Shown: positions 23,600 to 32,419 of the stretch, in pieces | Layout of the letters: every line of letters begins with the position of its first letter | How positions within the stretch are numbered: the stretch's first letter is position 1 | Source: Pokkaliibacter plantistimulans | Lineage (GTDB): Bacteria; Pseudomonadota; Gammaproteobacteria; Pseudomonadales; Balneatricaceae | Assembly: GCF_046844695.1 (NCBI RefSeq) | Contig: NZ_CP177354.1 | Span: 4,588,001 to 4,652,000, forward strand | Direction: 5' to 3' | DNA: 64,000 nucleotides | Notes under the pieces: model-generated | The model's database searches: none | Seen by the model: the letters and a program-made list of their open reading frames with translations, nothing else | What the model was told of the DNA's origin: nothing | Position numbers and translations under genes: made by a program

Positions 23600-24466
23600 T
23601 TAGTCTTCGCTGGGATAGCGAGTATCTTTCAAACTGTCTTTGATCTTCTTCAGATGGGCATGGAAATCAACCCCACGGCGCAAAATGACCCCTGTAGACA
23701 GTACGTCCAGCATCGCCAGATGCACGATGCGAGAACTCATCGGCATATAGATATCAGTATTCTCATCCGGTGAAACCGGTAACGACAGGGTACACTGCTT
23801 GGCCAAAGGAGAGTCAGGCGTGGTTATCCCCAGCACCGTCGCGCCTGTTTCACGCGCAATCTGGGCGATCTCTACCAGTTCACGAGTGCGCCCTGTATAG
23901 GAAATGATGACGATCATATCCCCACGATGAGCCGCAGAAGACACCATGCGCATCATCAGCACATCGTCATAGGCGGAAACAGGAATGTTGAAACGGAAGA
24001 ATTTATGCTGTGCATCATATGCCACAGGACCAGATGCTCCCAGACCAAAGAACATGATCTGCTTGGCCTGGATCAGGTAATCCACCGCCTTGTTGATCAT
24101 GGTTGGGTCCAGCCGCTGTCGGGTATGCTCAAGCGCCTGTACGGTGGCCGCGAAGATCTTGTTGACATACTCTTCCGGCCCGTCTTCCGATTCTACATTC
24201 TGCCCGACATAAGGCGTGCCACTGGCTAGGCTTTGTGCCAGCTGCAACTTGAAATCGGGGAATCCTTTGGCACTAAAGCTACGACAAAAGCGGTTAACCG
24301 TAGGCTCGCTAACCCCCGCCGCCTGCGCCAGTGTAGCAATGCTGGCACGCGTCGCTGACTGCGGATCTTTGAGTATGACTTCAGCTACCTTACGCTCGGA
24401 GCGATTCAGAGACTCCAATCTGGATCGTATGGCTTCCAGCAGATTGGAAAAGTACGGGGAGTGCAT
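23600..24466 (-). CDS. hexR: RpiR-family regulator HexR
   Basis: HexR represses central carbohydrate genes, notably zwf and the Entner-Doudoroff pathway, and is released by 2-keto-3-deoxy-6-phosphogluconate. The 288-residue protein has an N-terminal HTH_6 domain (about 1-77; SEPTVNRFCRSF is the recognition helix) and a SIS sugar-phosphate domain (about 120-260; FFGLGASGPVAYDAQHKF, VIISYTGRTRELVEIA). It is divergent from zwf-pgl-eda, the classic arrangement, and the intergenic region carries a perfect inverted repeat resembling the HexR operator. Confidence 0.94.
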   Translation of the reverse strand: MHSPYFSNLLEAIRSRLESLNRSERKVAEVILKDPQSATRASIATLAQAAGVSEPTVNRFCRSFSAKGFPDFKLQLAQSLASGTPYVGQNVESEDGPEEYVNKIFAATVQALEHTRQRLDPTMINKAVDYLIQAKQIMFFGLGASGPVAYDAQHKFFRFNIPVSAYDDVLMMRMVSSAAHRGDMIVIISYTGRTRELVEIAQIARETGATVLGITTPDSPLAKQCTLSLPVSPDENTDIYMPMSSRIVHLAMLDVLSTGVILRRGVDFHAHLKKIKDSLKDTRYPSED

Positions 24467-24720
24467 GCTTGGCTTTACCTGCAGACAAGAGTTGAACGGC
24501 CTGTACCACTAACTCTGTACCACGAAGGAACTTGATACGCTGCAATTCAAACCTATTCAGTAACTTTGATGAGCTTAAACCACGCAATTGCTGAATCGAT
24601 TCTTCTTGCTGACAAGTACCCGCAGAGGACAACGAAATGACACAAAACTGCAAGGATAATACTCGCTGAAACAGTTTTTGACCACTTGGGGCAAGCGTCA
24701 AGTCTGGCTTTCAAATGTTT

Positions 24721-24738
24721 TTTAGTAAAATTACTAAA
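24721..24738. promoter_or_regulatory. HexR-type operator
   Basis: TTTAGTAAAATTACTAAA: perfect 8-bp inverted half-sites TTTAGTAA and TTACTAAA with an AA spacer, close to the TGTARTNNNAYTACA-type motif reported for HexR. It lies 73 bp before the zwf ATG in the 344-bp hexR-zwf gap, which holds no other gene. Confidence 0.75.
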
Positions 24739-24810
24739 TAATTTTTAAAATACAGGCTTGGAAAGCGCTAGCAGCCCATTTATAAGCTAAAAATTACTAC
24801 TTGGTGCCAT

Positions 24811-26286
24811 ATGACAGTGAACAGCCAACACGCCTGCAACCTAGCCCTTTTTGGTGCCATGGGAGATCTTTCCCGGCGCAAACTTCTCAAAGCACTTTAT
24901 TATCTGGATCGCGCGAGCCTGCTTCACGCCGATACCCGCATCATTGGCCTGGCCCGCAACTCGCTGGATGATCAGGGCTTCAAAGAGGTTGCCATAGAAA
25001 ACCTCCAGCGCTTCGTCCCTACCAGTGAATTGGACGACACTATCCTTCAGCGCTTTGTCGCCCGCCTCAGCTACATAGCGTTAGACATGACCGAAATTAC
25101 CGGTTATCAGCTGCTGGCTGATCACATTGCCGCCGACAGCAAACCCATGGTTGCCTATATGGCCACACCGCCCAGTGTGTTTGGTGATATCTGTGCCAAC
25201 CTGGATAAGGTCGGTCTTAGCCATCTCCCCAATCGCATCGTTCTGGAAAAACCTCTGGGCAAGGATCTTTCTTCCTCACAGGAGATCAATGACAAGGTTG
25301 CTGAGCACTTCAAAGAGCAGCAGATCTACCGCATCGATCATTACCTGGGCAAAGAAACCGTACAGAACCTGATCGCCCTGCGTTTTGCCAACAACCTGTT
25401 TGGCTCACAGTGGAACCAGAACCATATCGACCACGTGCAAATCACTGTGGCAGAAGAAGTCGGAGTTGAGGGTCGCTGGAGCTACTACGACAAATCCGGC
25501 CAGATGCGCGATATGATCCAGAACCATCTGCTTCAGCTGCTCTGCCTGATTGCCATGGATCCGCCCTACGACCTGTCAGCTGACAGCATCCGCGACGAAA
25601 AACTGAAAGTACTGCGCGCACTCAAACCCATGACTGGCGAGCGACTGTCGCAAAACTCCGTGCGCGGCCAATACGTAGCAGGCACCCAGCATGGCAAAGC
25701 CGTTCCTGGCTATCTGGAAGAAGAAGGCGCCAATCTGCAGTCCACCACCGAGACCTTCGTTGCCCTGAAAGCCGAAATCGGGAACTGGCGCTGGGCTGGC
25801 GTGCCCTTCTACCTGCGCACGGGCAAGCGCATGCCCTCCAAGGTGTCGGAAATCATCATCCAATTCCGCCAGCAGCCGCACTACATCTTTGCCCCCGACC
25901 AACGCAACATCGCCAGCAACAAACTGATCATCCGTCTGCAACCGGATGAAGGTATGACACTGCAGATTGCCACCAAGGATCAGGGCCTCGACAAGGGCAT
26001 GCGTTTACGCAGCGGCCCACTGGAACTGAACTTCTCTGAAGCCTTCAAGCAGGATCGTATCCCTGATGCCTATGAACGCTTGCTGCTGGAAGTCATGCTG
26101 GGCAACCAGTCACTGTTCGTGCGACGCGATGAAGTTGAATACGCCTGGCGCTGGGTTGATCAGATCATTCAGGGTTGGGAAAACTCCAACGAGCCACCGA
26201 AAAAATATCAGGCTGGCACCTGGGGACCCGTGTCTTCCATTGCCCTGATCAGCCGTGATGGCCGGAGCTGGAACGAAGATGCGTAA
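24811..26286 (+). CDS. zwf: Glucose-6-phosphate 1-dehydrogenase
   Basis: Oxidises glucose-6-phosphate to 6-phosphogluconolactone with NADP, feeding the Entner-Doudoroff and pentose phosphate routes. The 491-residue protein has the dinucleotide fold start LFGAMGDLSRRKL (about 12-24), the active-site motif RIDHYLGKETVQN (about 173-185) and the conserved RWAGVPFYLRTGKRM. Length is typical. It overlaps the next gene pgl by eight bases, so the two are translationally coupled. Expression is expected under HexR through the operator 73 bp upstream. No clear Shine-Dalgarno precedes the ATG. Confidence 0.97.
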   Translation: MTVNSQHACNLALFGAMGDLSRRKLLKALYYLDRASLLHADTRIIGLARNSLDDQGFKEVAIENLQRFVPTSELDDTILQRFVARLSYIALDMTEITGYQLLADHIAADSKPMVAYMATPPSVFGDICANLDKVGLSHLPNRIVLEKPLGKDLSSSQEINDKVAEHFKEQQIYRIDHYLGKETVQNLIALRFANNLFGSQWNQNHIDHVQITVAEEVGVEGRWSYYDKSGQMRDMIQNHLLQLLCLIAMDPPYDLSADSIRDEKLKVLRALKPMTGERLSQNSVRGQYVAGTQHGKAVPGYLEEEGANLQSTTETFVALKAEIGNWRWAGVPFYLRTGKRMPSKVSEIIIQFRQQPHYIFAPDQRNIASNKLIIRLQPDEGMTLQIATKDQGLDKGMRLRSGPLELNFSEAFKQDRIPDAYERLLLEVMLGNQSLFVRRDEVEYAWRWVDQIIQGWENSNEPPKKYQAGTWGPVSSIALISRDGRSWNEDA

Positions 26287-26968
26287 TTACTTTGCCCACC
26301 GTTTTCATGAGTTCAATGATGGCGAAGCGCTGGCAACAGCCCTGAGCCATCGCATTGCTCAGGAACTCAGCAACAGCAGCACTCCAAGCCTGGCAGTCTC
26401 TGGCGGGCGTACTCCCACCAGAATGTTTCAGGCATTGGCAGAACAAGAATGCCGCTGGCCTGACACACTGGTGACCCTGGTGGATGAGCGCTGGGTCGAC
26501 GAACAGCATGCTGATAGCAATGGTGCGCTGGTACGTCGCCATCTACTGCAGCACCAGGCAGCTGCGGCCACCTTTCTTCCACTGTATCAGAGTGGTGAAC
26601 AGGTCAGCGCTCAGGCCACTATTGAAGAAACACTCAAACAACTACCCGCGGCGCTGGATGTAGCAGTACTCGGCATGGGCAACGACGGACATACCGCGTC
26701 ATTGTTTCCTGAGGCGGAGCAGCTAGCAGCCGCGATGGACATGCAACAGCCTGCCCGCAGCCTGTTTGTTCAGCCGCCCGTAGCGCCTCATTTGAGGCTG
26801 ACCCTGAGCCGGGCCTACCTGAGCGCCAGCAAGACGCTGATATTACACATCCAGGGTGAAGACAAGCTTGCCACGTTACAACAGGCACTCGCAGAGGACG
26901 ACGAAATGGCCATGCCCATTCGCGCCTTTCTGCCACTCCCCCAATTGGAAATCTACTGGTGTCCCTGA
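26279..26968 (+). CDS. pgl: 6-phosphogluconolactonase
   Basis: Hydrolyses 6-phosphogluconolactone to 6-phosphogluconate. The 229-residue DevB-type protein shows LAVSGGRTPTRMFQAL (about 40-55), VTLVDERWVDEQHADSN (about 66-82) and the catalytic-region LGMGNDGHTASLFPEA (about 136-151). The ATG at 26279 overlaps the end of zwf and matches the family start; an upstream in-frame ATG would add eight unsupported residues. It sits between zwf and eda, as in Pseudomonas. Confidence 0.95.
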   Translation: MRNYFAHRFHEFNDGEALATALSHRIAQELSNSSTPSLAVSGGRTPTRMFQALAEQECRWPDTLVTLVDERWVDEQHADSNGALVRRHLLQHQAAAATFLPLYQSGEQVSAQATIEETLKQLPAALDVAVLGMGNDGHTASLFPEAEQLAAAMDMQQPARSLFVQPPVAPHLRLTLSRAYLSASKTLILHIQGEDKLATLQQALAEDDEMAMPIRAFLPLPQLEIYWCP

Positions 26969-27005
26969 GGACCCCTCGTAGCCACCCTAACAAACACAGG
27001 AAGCC

Positions 27006-27665
27006 ATGATGACCACTCAGACAACCAGTACCATCAGCCAGCAGATCGACTCACTGTGCGCTCGCAACCCTATCATCCCGGTAATTGTCGTTGAACAGGC
27101 TGAGCAGATTCTGCCCCTGGCTCGCGCCCTTCAGGCGGGTGGCATTACTATCCTCGAGATCACACTGCGCTCAGATGCAGCGCTGGACGCCATTGCACTA
27201 GCCAAGAACGAACTGGAAGGAATTACTGTCGGAGCAGGAACCGTCGTCAATGAAAAGCAGATGGATCAGGTTCTGGCAGCAGGCGCTGAGTTCATTGTGA
27301 CACCCGGCCTGTCCGTGGACCTGCTGAAATGCGCCAAAAGCCGCAATGTGCCTTTCCTGCCCGGCGTAGCTACCGTATCGGAAATCATCATGGGTCTGGA
27401 TGCAGGCTTTGACCGCTTCAAGTTCTTCCCTGCTGAAGCAGCCGGTGGCCTGCCCTTTATCAAATCCCTGCATGGCCCGTTTTCACAAGTGCGCTTCTGC
27501 CCGACCGGCGGCATTGGCCTGCACAACTACCTGGACTACCTCAAGCAGCCCAACATCATGGCAGTAGGTGGCAGCTGGGTTGTACCGAATGATGCCGTCA
27601 AACAAGGCGACTGGGAACGCATTACTGAAATCACTCGCTCGTCACTGGCACCACTGCAGAAGTAA
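27006..27665 (+). CDS. eda: KDPG / KHG aldolase
   Basis: 2-keto-3-deoxy-6-phosphogluconate aldolase splits KDPG into pyruvate and glyceraldehyde-3-phosphate, the last Entner-Doudoroff step; the same enzyme can act on 4-hydroxy-2-oxoglutarate. The 219-residue protein has NPIIPVIVVEQAEQILPLA near the start, the strand with EITLRS (catalytic Glu near 50), GAGTVVN, and FKFFPAEAAGG with the Schiff-base lysine near 138. edd is not in the window. Two tandem ATG codons (27006, 27009) follow AGGAAGCC. A strong terminator closes the zwf-pgl-eda operon. Confidence 0.96.
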   Translation: MMTTQTTSTISQQIDSLCARNPIIPVIVVEQAEQILPLARALQAGGITILEITLRSDAALDAIALAKNELEGITVGAGTVVNEKQMDQVLAAGAEFIVTPGLSVDLLKCAKSRNVPFLPGVATVSEIIMGLDAGFDRFKFFPAEAAGGLPFIKSLHGPFSQVRFCPTGGIGLHNYLDYLKQPNIMAVGGSWVVPNDAVKQGDWERITEITRSSLAPLQK

Positions 27666-27688
27666 AAACCTTACTACCTGTCTCACAA

Positions 27689-27722
27689 CACTCAGGCCCT
27701 GCACATGGGCCTGAGTGCTTTT
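27689..27722 (+). terminator. Terminator of the zwf-pgl-eda operon
   Basis: CACTCAGGCCC and GGGCCTGAGTG form a perfect 11-bp stem around a 7-nt loop, followed by CTTTT. Confidence 0.9.
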
Positions 27723-27760
27723 CAGCGAACCTGAAAATAACGGCGCCCCTTACCCAGCAA

Positions 27761-28618
27761 CTATTCCTTTGGTAACAGGAAATTCCTGTTTACAGAAGTC
27801 AGCATCTGAGCGGGCTCCACCTCGCTCTCGTCTTTCAACTGCACTCCCGACAATCCGCGGCGGTTCGCTTCCAGCAACAGATACATCAATTTCCCACAAG
27901 CCTGTTCATAGCTCAGACCCGCAGGACGAATATTAGAAATGCAGTTACGCGCAGCATCTGTCAGCCCGACCTTTGGCGCATAGGTAAAGTAGATACCCAG
28001 ACTATCTGGTGAGCTCAGACCAGGGCGCTCACCTACCAAAAGCACCACCATTCTGGCTCGCAACACTTCCGCTACCTCATCCCCAACAGCCACTCTACCC
28101 TGCTGCACCAGTACAACCGGCGCCAGGGTCAATCCGGATTGATCAAAGGCCGTAGCCAGACGGGAAACCATGGCAGCACTGTGCGCCTGAACCGCCTGAG
28201 ACGACAGACCATCAACAATCACGATAGCCACATCCCATAGCCGCTCATCAGCCCCCAATACGCCCTCATCGACACCTTCAGCACTCAGGGCGGCCGCAAC
28301 TCGCTGCTCCAGCACACTGACCGATTCAGCATTCAACCTTCTTCCCCAGTCAGGCCGTTGCAGATACACCAGACGATTGTGAGCCCTGCTCTGCACCTGC
28401 AGCGATTCAAGCCCTGCGGAGGTCAACTGCGTCTGAAGTAACGCCATATCTAACGGCAGATGCACCGCATCTCGCGCTCGCGCATGATCAAGCTGAAACG
28501 CCAGTAATGCAGCGGTCGGCACACTGGTTCCAGCACGCCCAAGCGCAATGCGCGCATCAGTAAACTGACGCAAGTTGGACCACGCATTAACTACGACGGA
28601 TGATTCCTGCTCACTCAT
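27761..28618 (-). CDS. eutC: Ethanolamine ammonia-lyase small subunit
   Basis: Light chain of the adenosylcobalamin-dependent lyase that turns ethanolamine into acetaldehyde and ammonia. The 285-residue protein contains the conserved SRAHNRLVYLQRPDWGRRL block, VIVDGLSSQAVQAH (about 140-153) and LLVGERPGLSSPDSLGIYFTYAPKVG (about 195-220). It follows eutB by 47 bases on the same strand. No microcompartment genes and no eutA reactivase gene are beside it, so this is the short, cytoplasmic form of the pathway seen in Pseudomonas-type bacteria. Confidence 0.95.
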   Translation of the reverse strand: MSEQESSVVVNAWSNLRQFTDARIALGRAGTSVPTAALLAFQLDHARARDAVHLPLDMALLQTQLTSAGLESLQVQSRAHNRLVYLQRPDWGRRLNAESVSVLEQRVAAALSAEGVDEGVLGADERLWDVAIVIVDGLSSQAVQAHSAAMVSRLATAFDQSGLTLAPVVLVQQGRVAVGDEVAEVLRARMVVLLVGERPGLSSPDSLGIYFTYAPKVGLTDAARNCISNIRPAGLSYEQACGKLMYLLLEANRRGLSGVQLKDESEVEPAQMLTSVNRNFLLPKE

Positions 28619-28665
28619 TCAAACCACTACCCTTTATAACCAATGCATTCCATCAAAACTGACCG

Positions 28666-30048
28666 TTATTGAACCTGGAGATGAGCAAAGGCAGCAGGTA
28701 ACTGCCCCCCACTCAACAGGCGGCCACGATCATCAAAAATACCGTTTCGCATCAACCAGGACTCGAACTCAGGAGCCGGACGCAACCCCAGCACTTGCCG
28801 CACGTAGAGGGCATCATGAAAAGAGGTGGTCTGATAGTTCAGCATGATGTCATCAGAGCCAGGTATGCCCATGATGTAGTTGATACCTGCCACTCCCAGC
28901 TGAGTCAGCAACATGTCCATGTCGTCCTGATCCGCTTCGGCATGATTGGTGTAGCAAATATCACATCCCATCGGCAGCCCCAGCAGCTTGCCGCAAAAAT
29001 GGTCTTCCAACCCGGCGCGGATGATCTGCTTGCCGTTGTAGAGATATTCAGGACCAATAAATCCAACCACAGTATTGACCAATAAAGGCCTGAACTGCCG
29101 TGCCACAGCATAAGCACGCACCTCGCAGGTTTGCTGATCAACGCCGTGATGAGCATTGGCAGACAGCGCACTTCCCTGACCAGTCTCGAAATACATCAGG
29201 TTCTCGCCAATCGTACCTCTCTTCAATGACAACCCGGCTTCGTAAGCCTCCTGCAAAATACTCAGGCTCACACCAAAGCTGGCATTCGCCGCCTCGGTAC
29301 CAGCGATGGATTGAAATATCAGATCTACTGGGGCGCCTCGGTTTATGGCTTCGATGTGAGTGGTCACATGGGTCAACACACAGGATTGTGTGGGAATGCG
29401 GTAGTGCTGAATGACCTCATCCAGCATGCACATAAGGCGCGTCACAGCCTGATAGTTATCCGTGGCAGGATTGATACCGATGACCGCATCACCGTTGCCA
29501 TACAACAGGCCGTCCAGCAGCGTAGCAGCCACACCAGAGGGATCATCAGTCGGGTGATTCGGCTGCAGCCGGGTGGACATACGCCCTTTAAGACCAATCG
29601 TATTGCGAAACCGAGTTACCACTTCACACTTGCGCGCAACCAGAATCAAATCCTGTACACGCATGATCTTGCTGACAGCCGCCACCATCTCAGGTGTTAA
29701 ACCTGGCGCCAGCGCATTCAAAACATGAGAATCTGCGGCATCGGATAGCAGCCAGTCACGAAAGCCACCTACGGTAAGGTGCGCCACCCTGGCAAATGCC
29801 ACCGCATCATGGCTATCGATAATGAGCCGCGTGACCTCATCTTCTTCATAGCCAATCACCGTTTCATGCAGAAAGGTTTTCAGCGGCACATCCGCCAGCG
29901 CCCATTGCGCAGCTGCTCGCTCCTGAGCATTCTCTGCAGCCAGCCCTGCCAGGACGTCACCAGAGCGCAGCGGAGTTGCCTTTGCCAGCAGCGTTCTGAG
30001 ATCCGCAAAGCGATATCTCATTGAACCTAAATCCAGCTGATACGCCAT
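28666..30048 (-). CDS. eutB: Ethanolamine ammonia-lyase large subunit
   Basis: Heavy chain of the cobalamin-dependent lyase, with the TIM barrel that binds ethanolamine. The 460-residue protein has the family blocks IGINPATDNYQAV, HYRIPTQSCVLTHVTTHIEAI, FQSIAGTEAANASFGV and GCDICYTNHAEADQDDMD. The start at 30048 (MAYQLDLGSMRYRF) follows AGGCAGGGG and gives the usual length; an upstream codon would add 12 residues. No permease gene (eat) or AraC-type eut regulator gene adjoins it; the 400 bases upstream lead to tRNA genes. Confidence 0.95.
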   Translation of the reverse strand: MAYQLDLGSMRYRFADLRTLLAKATPLRSGDVLAGLAAENAQERAAAQWALADVPLKTFLHETVIGYEEDEVTRLIIDSHDAVAFARVAHLTVGGFRDWLLSDAADSHVLNALAPGLTPEMVAAVSKIMRVQDLILVARKCEVVTRFRNTIGLKGRMSTRLQPNHPTDDPSGVAATLLDGLLYGNGDAVIGINPATDNYQAVTRLMCMLDEVIQHYRIPTQSCVLTHVTTHIEAINRGAPVDLIFQSIAGTEAANASFGVSLSILQEAYEAGLSLKRGTIGENLMYFETGQGSALSANAHHGVDQQTCEVRAYAVARQFRPLLVNTVVGFIGPEYLYNGKQIIRAGLEDHFCGKLLGLPMGCDICYTNHAEADQDDMDMLLTQLGVAGINYIMGIPGSDDIMLNYQTTSFHDALYVRQVLGLRPAPEFESWLMRNGIFDDRGRLLSGGQLPAAFAHLQVQ

Positions 30049-30084
30049 ACCCCTGCCTCGACTTAGTTTGAAAGCCAGGTACAA

Positions 30085-30450
30085 AACGCACCTGATAGCG
30101 GCTGAAGCCTTTCAATCTCTATGCCATAGGGGAATAAAATGCGCAGTGACAGGAAAACACTCTCAGCAAACTACACAGAGGAAACAACAGGAGGTACAAA
30201 TCACGATTCTGTAGCTGCGTGAGCACAATAGAGACACCGAACAGGCCGGTACATAACAGGAGAGAGCAGGCATTAAATACAGGAGAAGCCCCATTCAGCC
30301 CAACAAAACGCTTTAAGCAATGCACAGAGAAGAAACGGCACACAGACCGCGATGCACCATAAAGACTCAATTGCGAGCAAGCAAAATAAATTCAGAAGGC
30401 TGTAGAGGAGTATAGATATAGGGAGGAAACGCAGCGCGATGAGCAGTAAA
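30085..30450. other. Gap between eutB and the tRNA cluster
   Basis: No supported gene. An open minus-strand frame of 83 codons (30119-30370) has no domain and Cys/Leu-rich composition. The eutB promoter should be here, but I see no clear -35/-10 pair. Confidence 0.4.
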
Positions 30451-30526
30451 TGGTGGGTCGTGCAGGACTCGAACCTGCGACCAATTGGTTAAAAGCCAAC
30501 TGCTCTACCAACTGAGCTAACGACCC
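30451..30526 (-). tRNA. tRNA-Lys (UUU), copy 1
   Basis: 76 bases with encoded CCA; anticodon loop CTTTTAA. The body is identical to the other three Lys copies in this cluster. Confidence 0.98.
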
Positions 30527-30559
30527 GTCTAAGAAACACCGTAAGGTGCTATTTGGTGC

Positions 30560-30647
30560 TGGCGGAGGAAGTGAGATTCGAACTCACGGAGCTGTTACAC
30601 TCGGCGGTTTTCAAGACCGCTGCCTTAAACCACTCGGCCATCCCTCC
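30560..30647 (-). tRNA. tRNA-Ser (UGA), copy 1
   Basis: 88 bases with CCA; anticodon TGA in the loop CTTGAAA and a long class II variable arm. The variable arm differs from copy 2 at 31057-31144. Confidence 0.97.
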
Positions 30648-30702
30648 CCGTCCACTGATCGAGTTTTCACTAAGGCAGACGGCCTTGTTACTTGCTCTTG
30701 CA

Positions 30703-30778
30703 TGGTGGGTCGTGCAGGACTCGAACCTGCGACCAATTGGTTAAAAGCCAACTGCTCTACCAACTGAGCTAACGACCC
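30703..30778 (-). tRNA. tRNA-Lys (UUU), copy 2
   Basis: Same 76-base sequence as copy 1. It is separated from copy 3 by only 17 bases. Confidence 0.98.
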
Positions 30779-30795
30779 TAAACGAGGGTTCATGA

Positions 30796-30871
30796 TGGTG
30801 GGTCGTGCAGGACTCGAACCTGCGACCAATTGGTTAAAAGCCAACTGCTCTACCAACTGAGCTAACGACCC
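30796..30871 (-). tRNA. tRNA-Lys (UUU), copy 3
   Basis: Same 76-base sequence; 25 bases separate it from copy 4. Short spacers suggest tandem amplification. Confidence 0.98.
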
Positions 30872-30896
30872 ATGCATGCATGAGAAAAAATAAAAA

Positions 30897-30972
30897 TGGT
30901 GGGTCGTGCAGGACTCGAACCTGCGACCAATTGGTTAAAAGCCAACTGCTCTACCAACTGAGCTAACGACCC
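30897..30972 (-). tRNA. tRNA-Lys (UUU), copy 4
   Basis: Same 76-base sequence; one base from the Asn gene on the upstream side. Confidence 0.98.
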
Positions 30973-30973
30973 A

Positions 30974-31049
30974 TGGCTCCCCGAGCTGGACTCGAACCAG
31001 CGACCAACGGATTAACAGTCCGCTGCTCTACCGACTGAGCTATCAGGGA
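30974..31049 (-). tRNA. tRNA-Asn (GUU)
   Basis: 76 bases with CCA; anticodon GTT in the loop CTGTTAA; the acceptor stem TCCCTGA/TCGGGGA includes one G-T pair. Confidence 0.97.
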
Positions 31050-31056
31050 ACATCGA

Positions 31057-31144
31057 TGGCGGAGGAAGTGAGATTCGAACTCACGGTGAGTCTCCCCACG
31101 GCGGTTTTCAAGACCGCTGCCTTAAACCACTCGGCCATCCCTCC
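31057..31144 (-). tRNA. tRNA-Ser (UGA), copy 2
   Basis: 88 bases with CCA; anticodon TGA. It is promoter-proximal in the Ser-Asn-Lys-Lys-Lys-Ser-Lys transcript. Confidence 0.97.
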
Positions 31145-31159
31145 GTTTCGACGGCGCAC

Positions 31160-31187
31160 ATAATAATGATTTGACCGGCTGAGTCAA
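31160..31187 (-). promoter_or_regulatory. Promoter of the Ser-Asn-Lys tRNA operon
   Basis: On the minus strand TTGACT, a 16-bp spacer and TATTAT, followed by GTGCGCCG, a GC-rich discriminator as in stringently controlled stable RNA promoters. It starts 15 bases upstream of the first tRNA. The rest of the 343-bp gap to 31487 has no gene. Confidence 0.8.
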
Positions 31188-31487
31188 TACTAAATATATG
31201 TTTTTGCGAATCTTTGAGACTCACGACCACACACTCTAGATGCCGCACCGCAATAAGCGCAGTGACTTCAACAGCCATCACATCTCATGTGACGTCTCAA
31301 GCGAGTAGGAAAATCTAGCTGATTCATCACCAAGTGCAAGTCTTTTCTTCCCTGCAGCCTCCACTCGACAATAGTCGTCTTTCCGTTACAGCAGGTCACT
31401 CGCTAATGTGTATAGACAAAAAGAGAGTAAGCAGTTCGTGCTACGAGAGTTGCATACTCACAATAACAATAAAATGGAAATGACATC

Positions 31488-31904
31488 ATGCTGCACTGGA
31501 CATCCGCTGAAGATCTGAACCAATACTTACTGGCGTTATTCGATCATCCGTATGGCGATGTTATAGCACTCAAGCATCACCACGCCACGATGAAAATGCG
31601 AACAGATCATCGTCACATACGCCCTGGTAACACCGTTTCAGGACCAACCCTGATGGGACTGGCTGATGTTGCTTTTTATGCCGCGTTACTGGGCGCTATT
31701 GGACCCGCTCCATTAGCGGTAACCACCAACCTGAGTATCAACTTTATGCGCAAGGCTGATGCAGGCAGCGCCATCATTGCGGACGCAAAGCTGTTCAAGC
31801 TGGGCAAACGTCTGGCCGTAGGTGAAGTGCTTCTGCGCAATGAAGATCAACAGGAGTTGATCGCCCATGTTACGACCACCTATGCGATCCCCCCAAACCG
31901 CTGA
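31488..31904 (+). CDS. PaaI-type hot-dog thioesterase
   Basis: A 138-residue single hot-dog protein of the PaaI/YiiD-like group, expected to hydrolyse acyl-CoA or aryl-CoA thioesters. Characteristic stretches are HIRPGNTVSGPTLMGLADVAFYAALLGAIG (the helix with the putative catalytic Asp near residue 64) and AVTTNLSINFMRKADAGSAIIADAKLFKLGKRLAVGEV, the family's second half. Substrate is unknown and neighbours give no clue. It differs from the YbgC-type thioesterase at 15.6 kb, so the two are not recent duplicates. Confidence 0.88.
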   Translation: MLHWTSAEDLNQYLLALFDHPYGDVIALKHHHATMKMRTDHRHIRPGNTVSGPTLMGLADVAFYAALLGAIGPAPLAVTTNLSINFMRKADAGSAIIADAKLFKLGKRLAVGEVLLRNEDQQELIAHVTTTYAIPPNR

Positions 31905-32059
31905 GACACACAACGCCCAATAACCACTATCTTTTTTACCTGAGCCATTTGTGGTAGAAAACAGCGCACAGATTTGTGCTGGAAATGGGGCCAGCACATA
32001 CCAGCTGGCATGCGCCGGATCTAATTAGGGATACCCCCATGACAAGGATGATTAACTAA

Positions 32060-32419
32060 ATGATGAATATATCGACTTCACTCAGCACTGCTCTCAGCCA
32101 AAGCATCATGGAGCACATGAACAAGGATCACAAAGCAGCGCTGGCTGATTATGTGAGAGCATATAGTGAATATCAGACCTTTGACGACGTCGAGATGGTG
32201 GCGATACACACCCACCATATTGACCTTGAGATCGTCACTGGAGAAGACAAAGTAGCAGTGGCCATTCCCCTCCCCGAAAGTGCGAACGATGTGAGCAGTG
32301 CCCGACAGGCGTTAGTCGTTCTGGCTCACGAATCGCGACGCACTCTTGCTAAACGTGCAGAGGCCACGCAAGAAACTGAAGTCTTATCCTCTGCATTTGT
32401 GCAGGATGACAACGGCTAA
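32060..32419 (+). CDS. Stand-alone DUF2470 (HugZ C-terminal-like) protein
   Basis: A 119-residue soluble protein. Residues about 15-85 match the DUF2470 fold found at the C-terminus of HugZ-type haem utilisation proteins: IMEHMNKDHKAALADYVRAY is the typical helix, followed by beta-strands to about 75. The split-barrel flavin-like domain that normally precedes it is absent, so this is a domain-only protein of unknown role. Tandem ATG codons begin it. It is in the same orientation as the preceding thioesterase gene, 155 bp away, but does not look tightly linked. Confidence 0.75.
   Translation: MMNISTSLSTALSQSIMEHMNKDHKAALADYVRAYSEYQTFDDVEMVAIHTHHIDLEIVTGEDKVAVAIPLPESANDVSSARQALVVLAHESRRTLAKRAEATQETEVLSSAFVQDDNG

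Noticed and set aside
30119..30370. 83-codon minus-strand frame upstream of eutB
   Set aside because: No domain, odd Cys/Leu-rich composition, no ribosome-binding site; could not be supported as a gene.
30546..30877. Open frames through the Lys/Ser tRNA cluster
   Set aside because: They are translations of repeated tRNA sequence and its complement (for example LAQLVEQLAFNQLVAGSSPARP), a well-known artefact.
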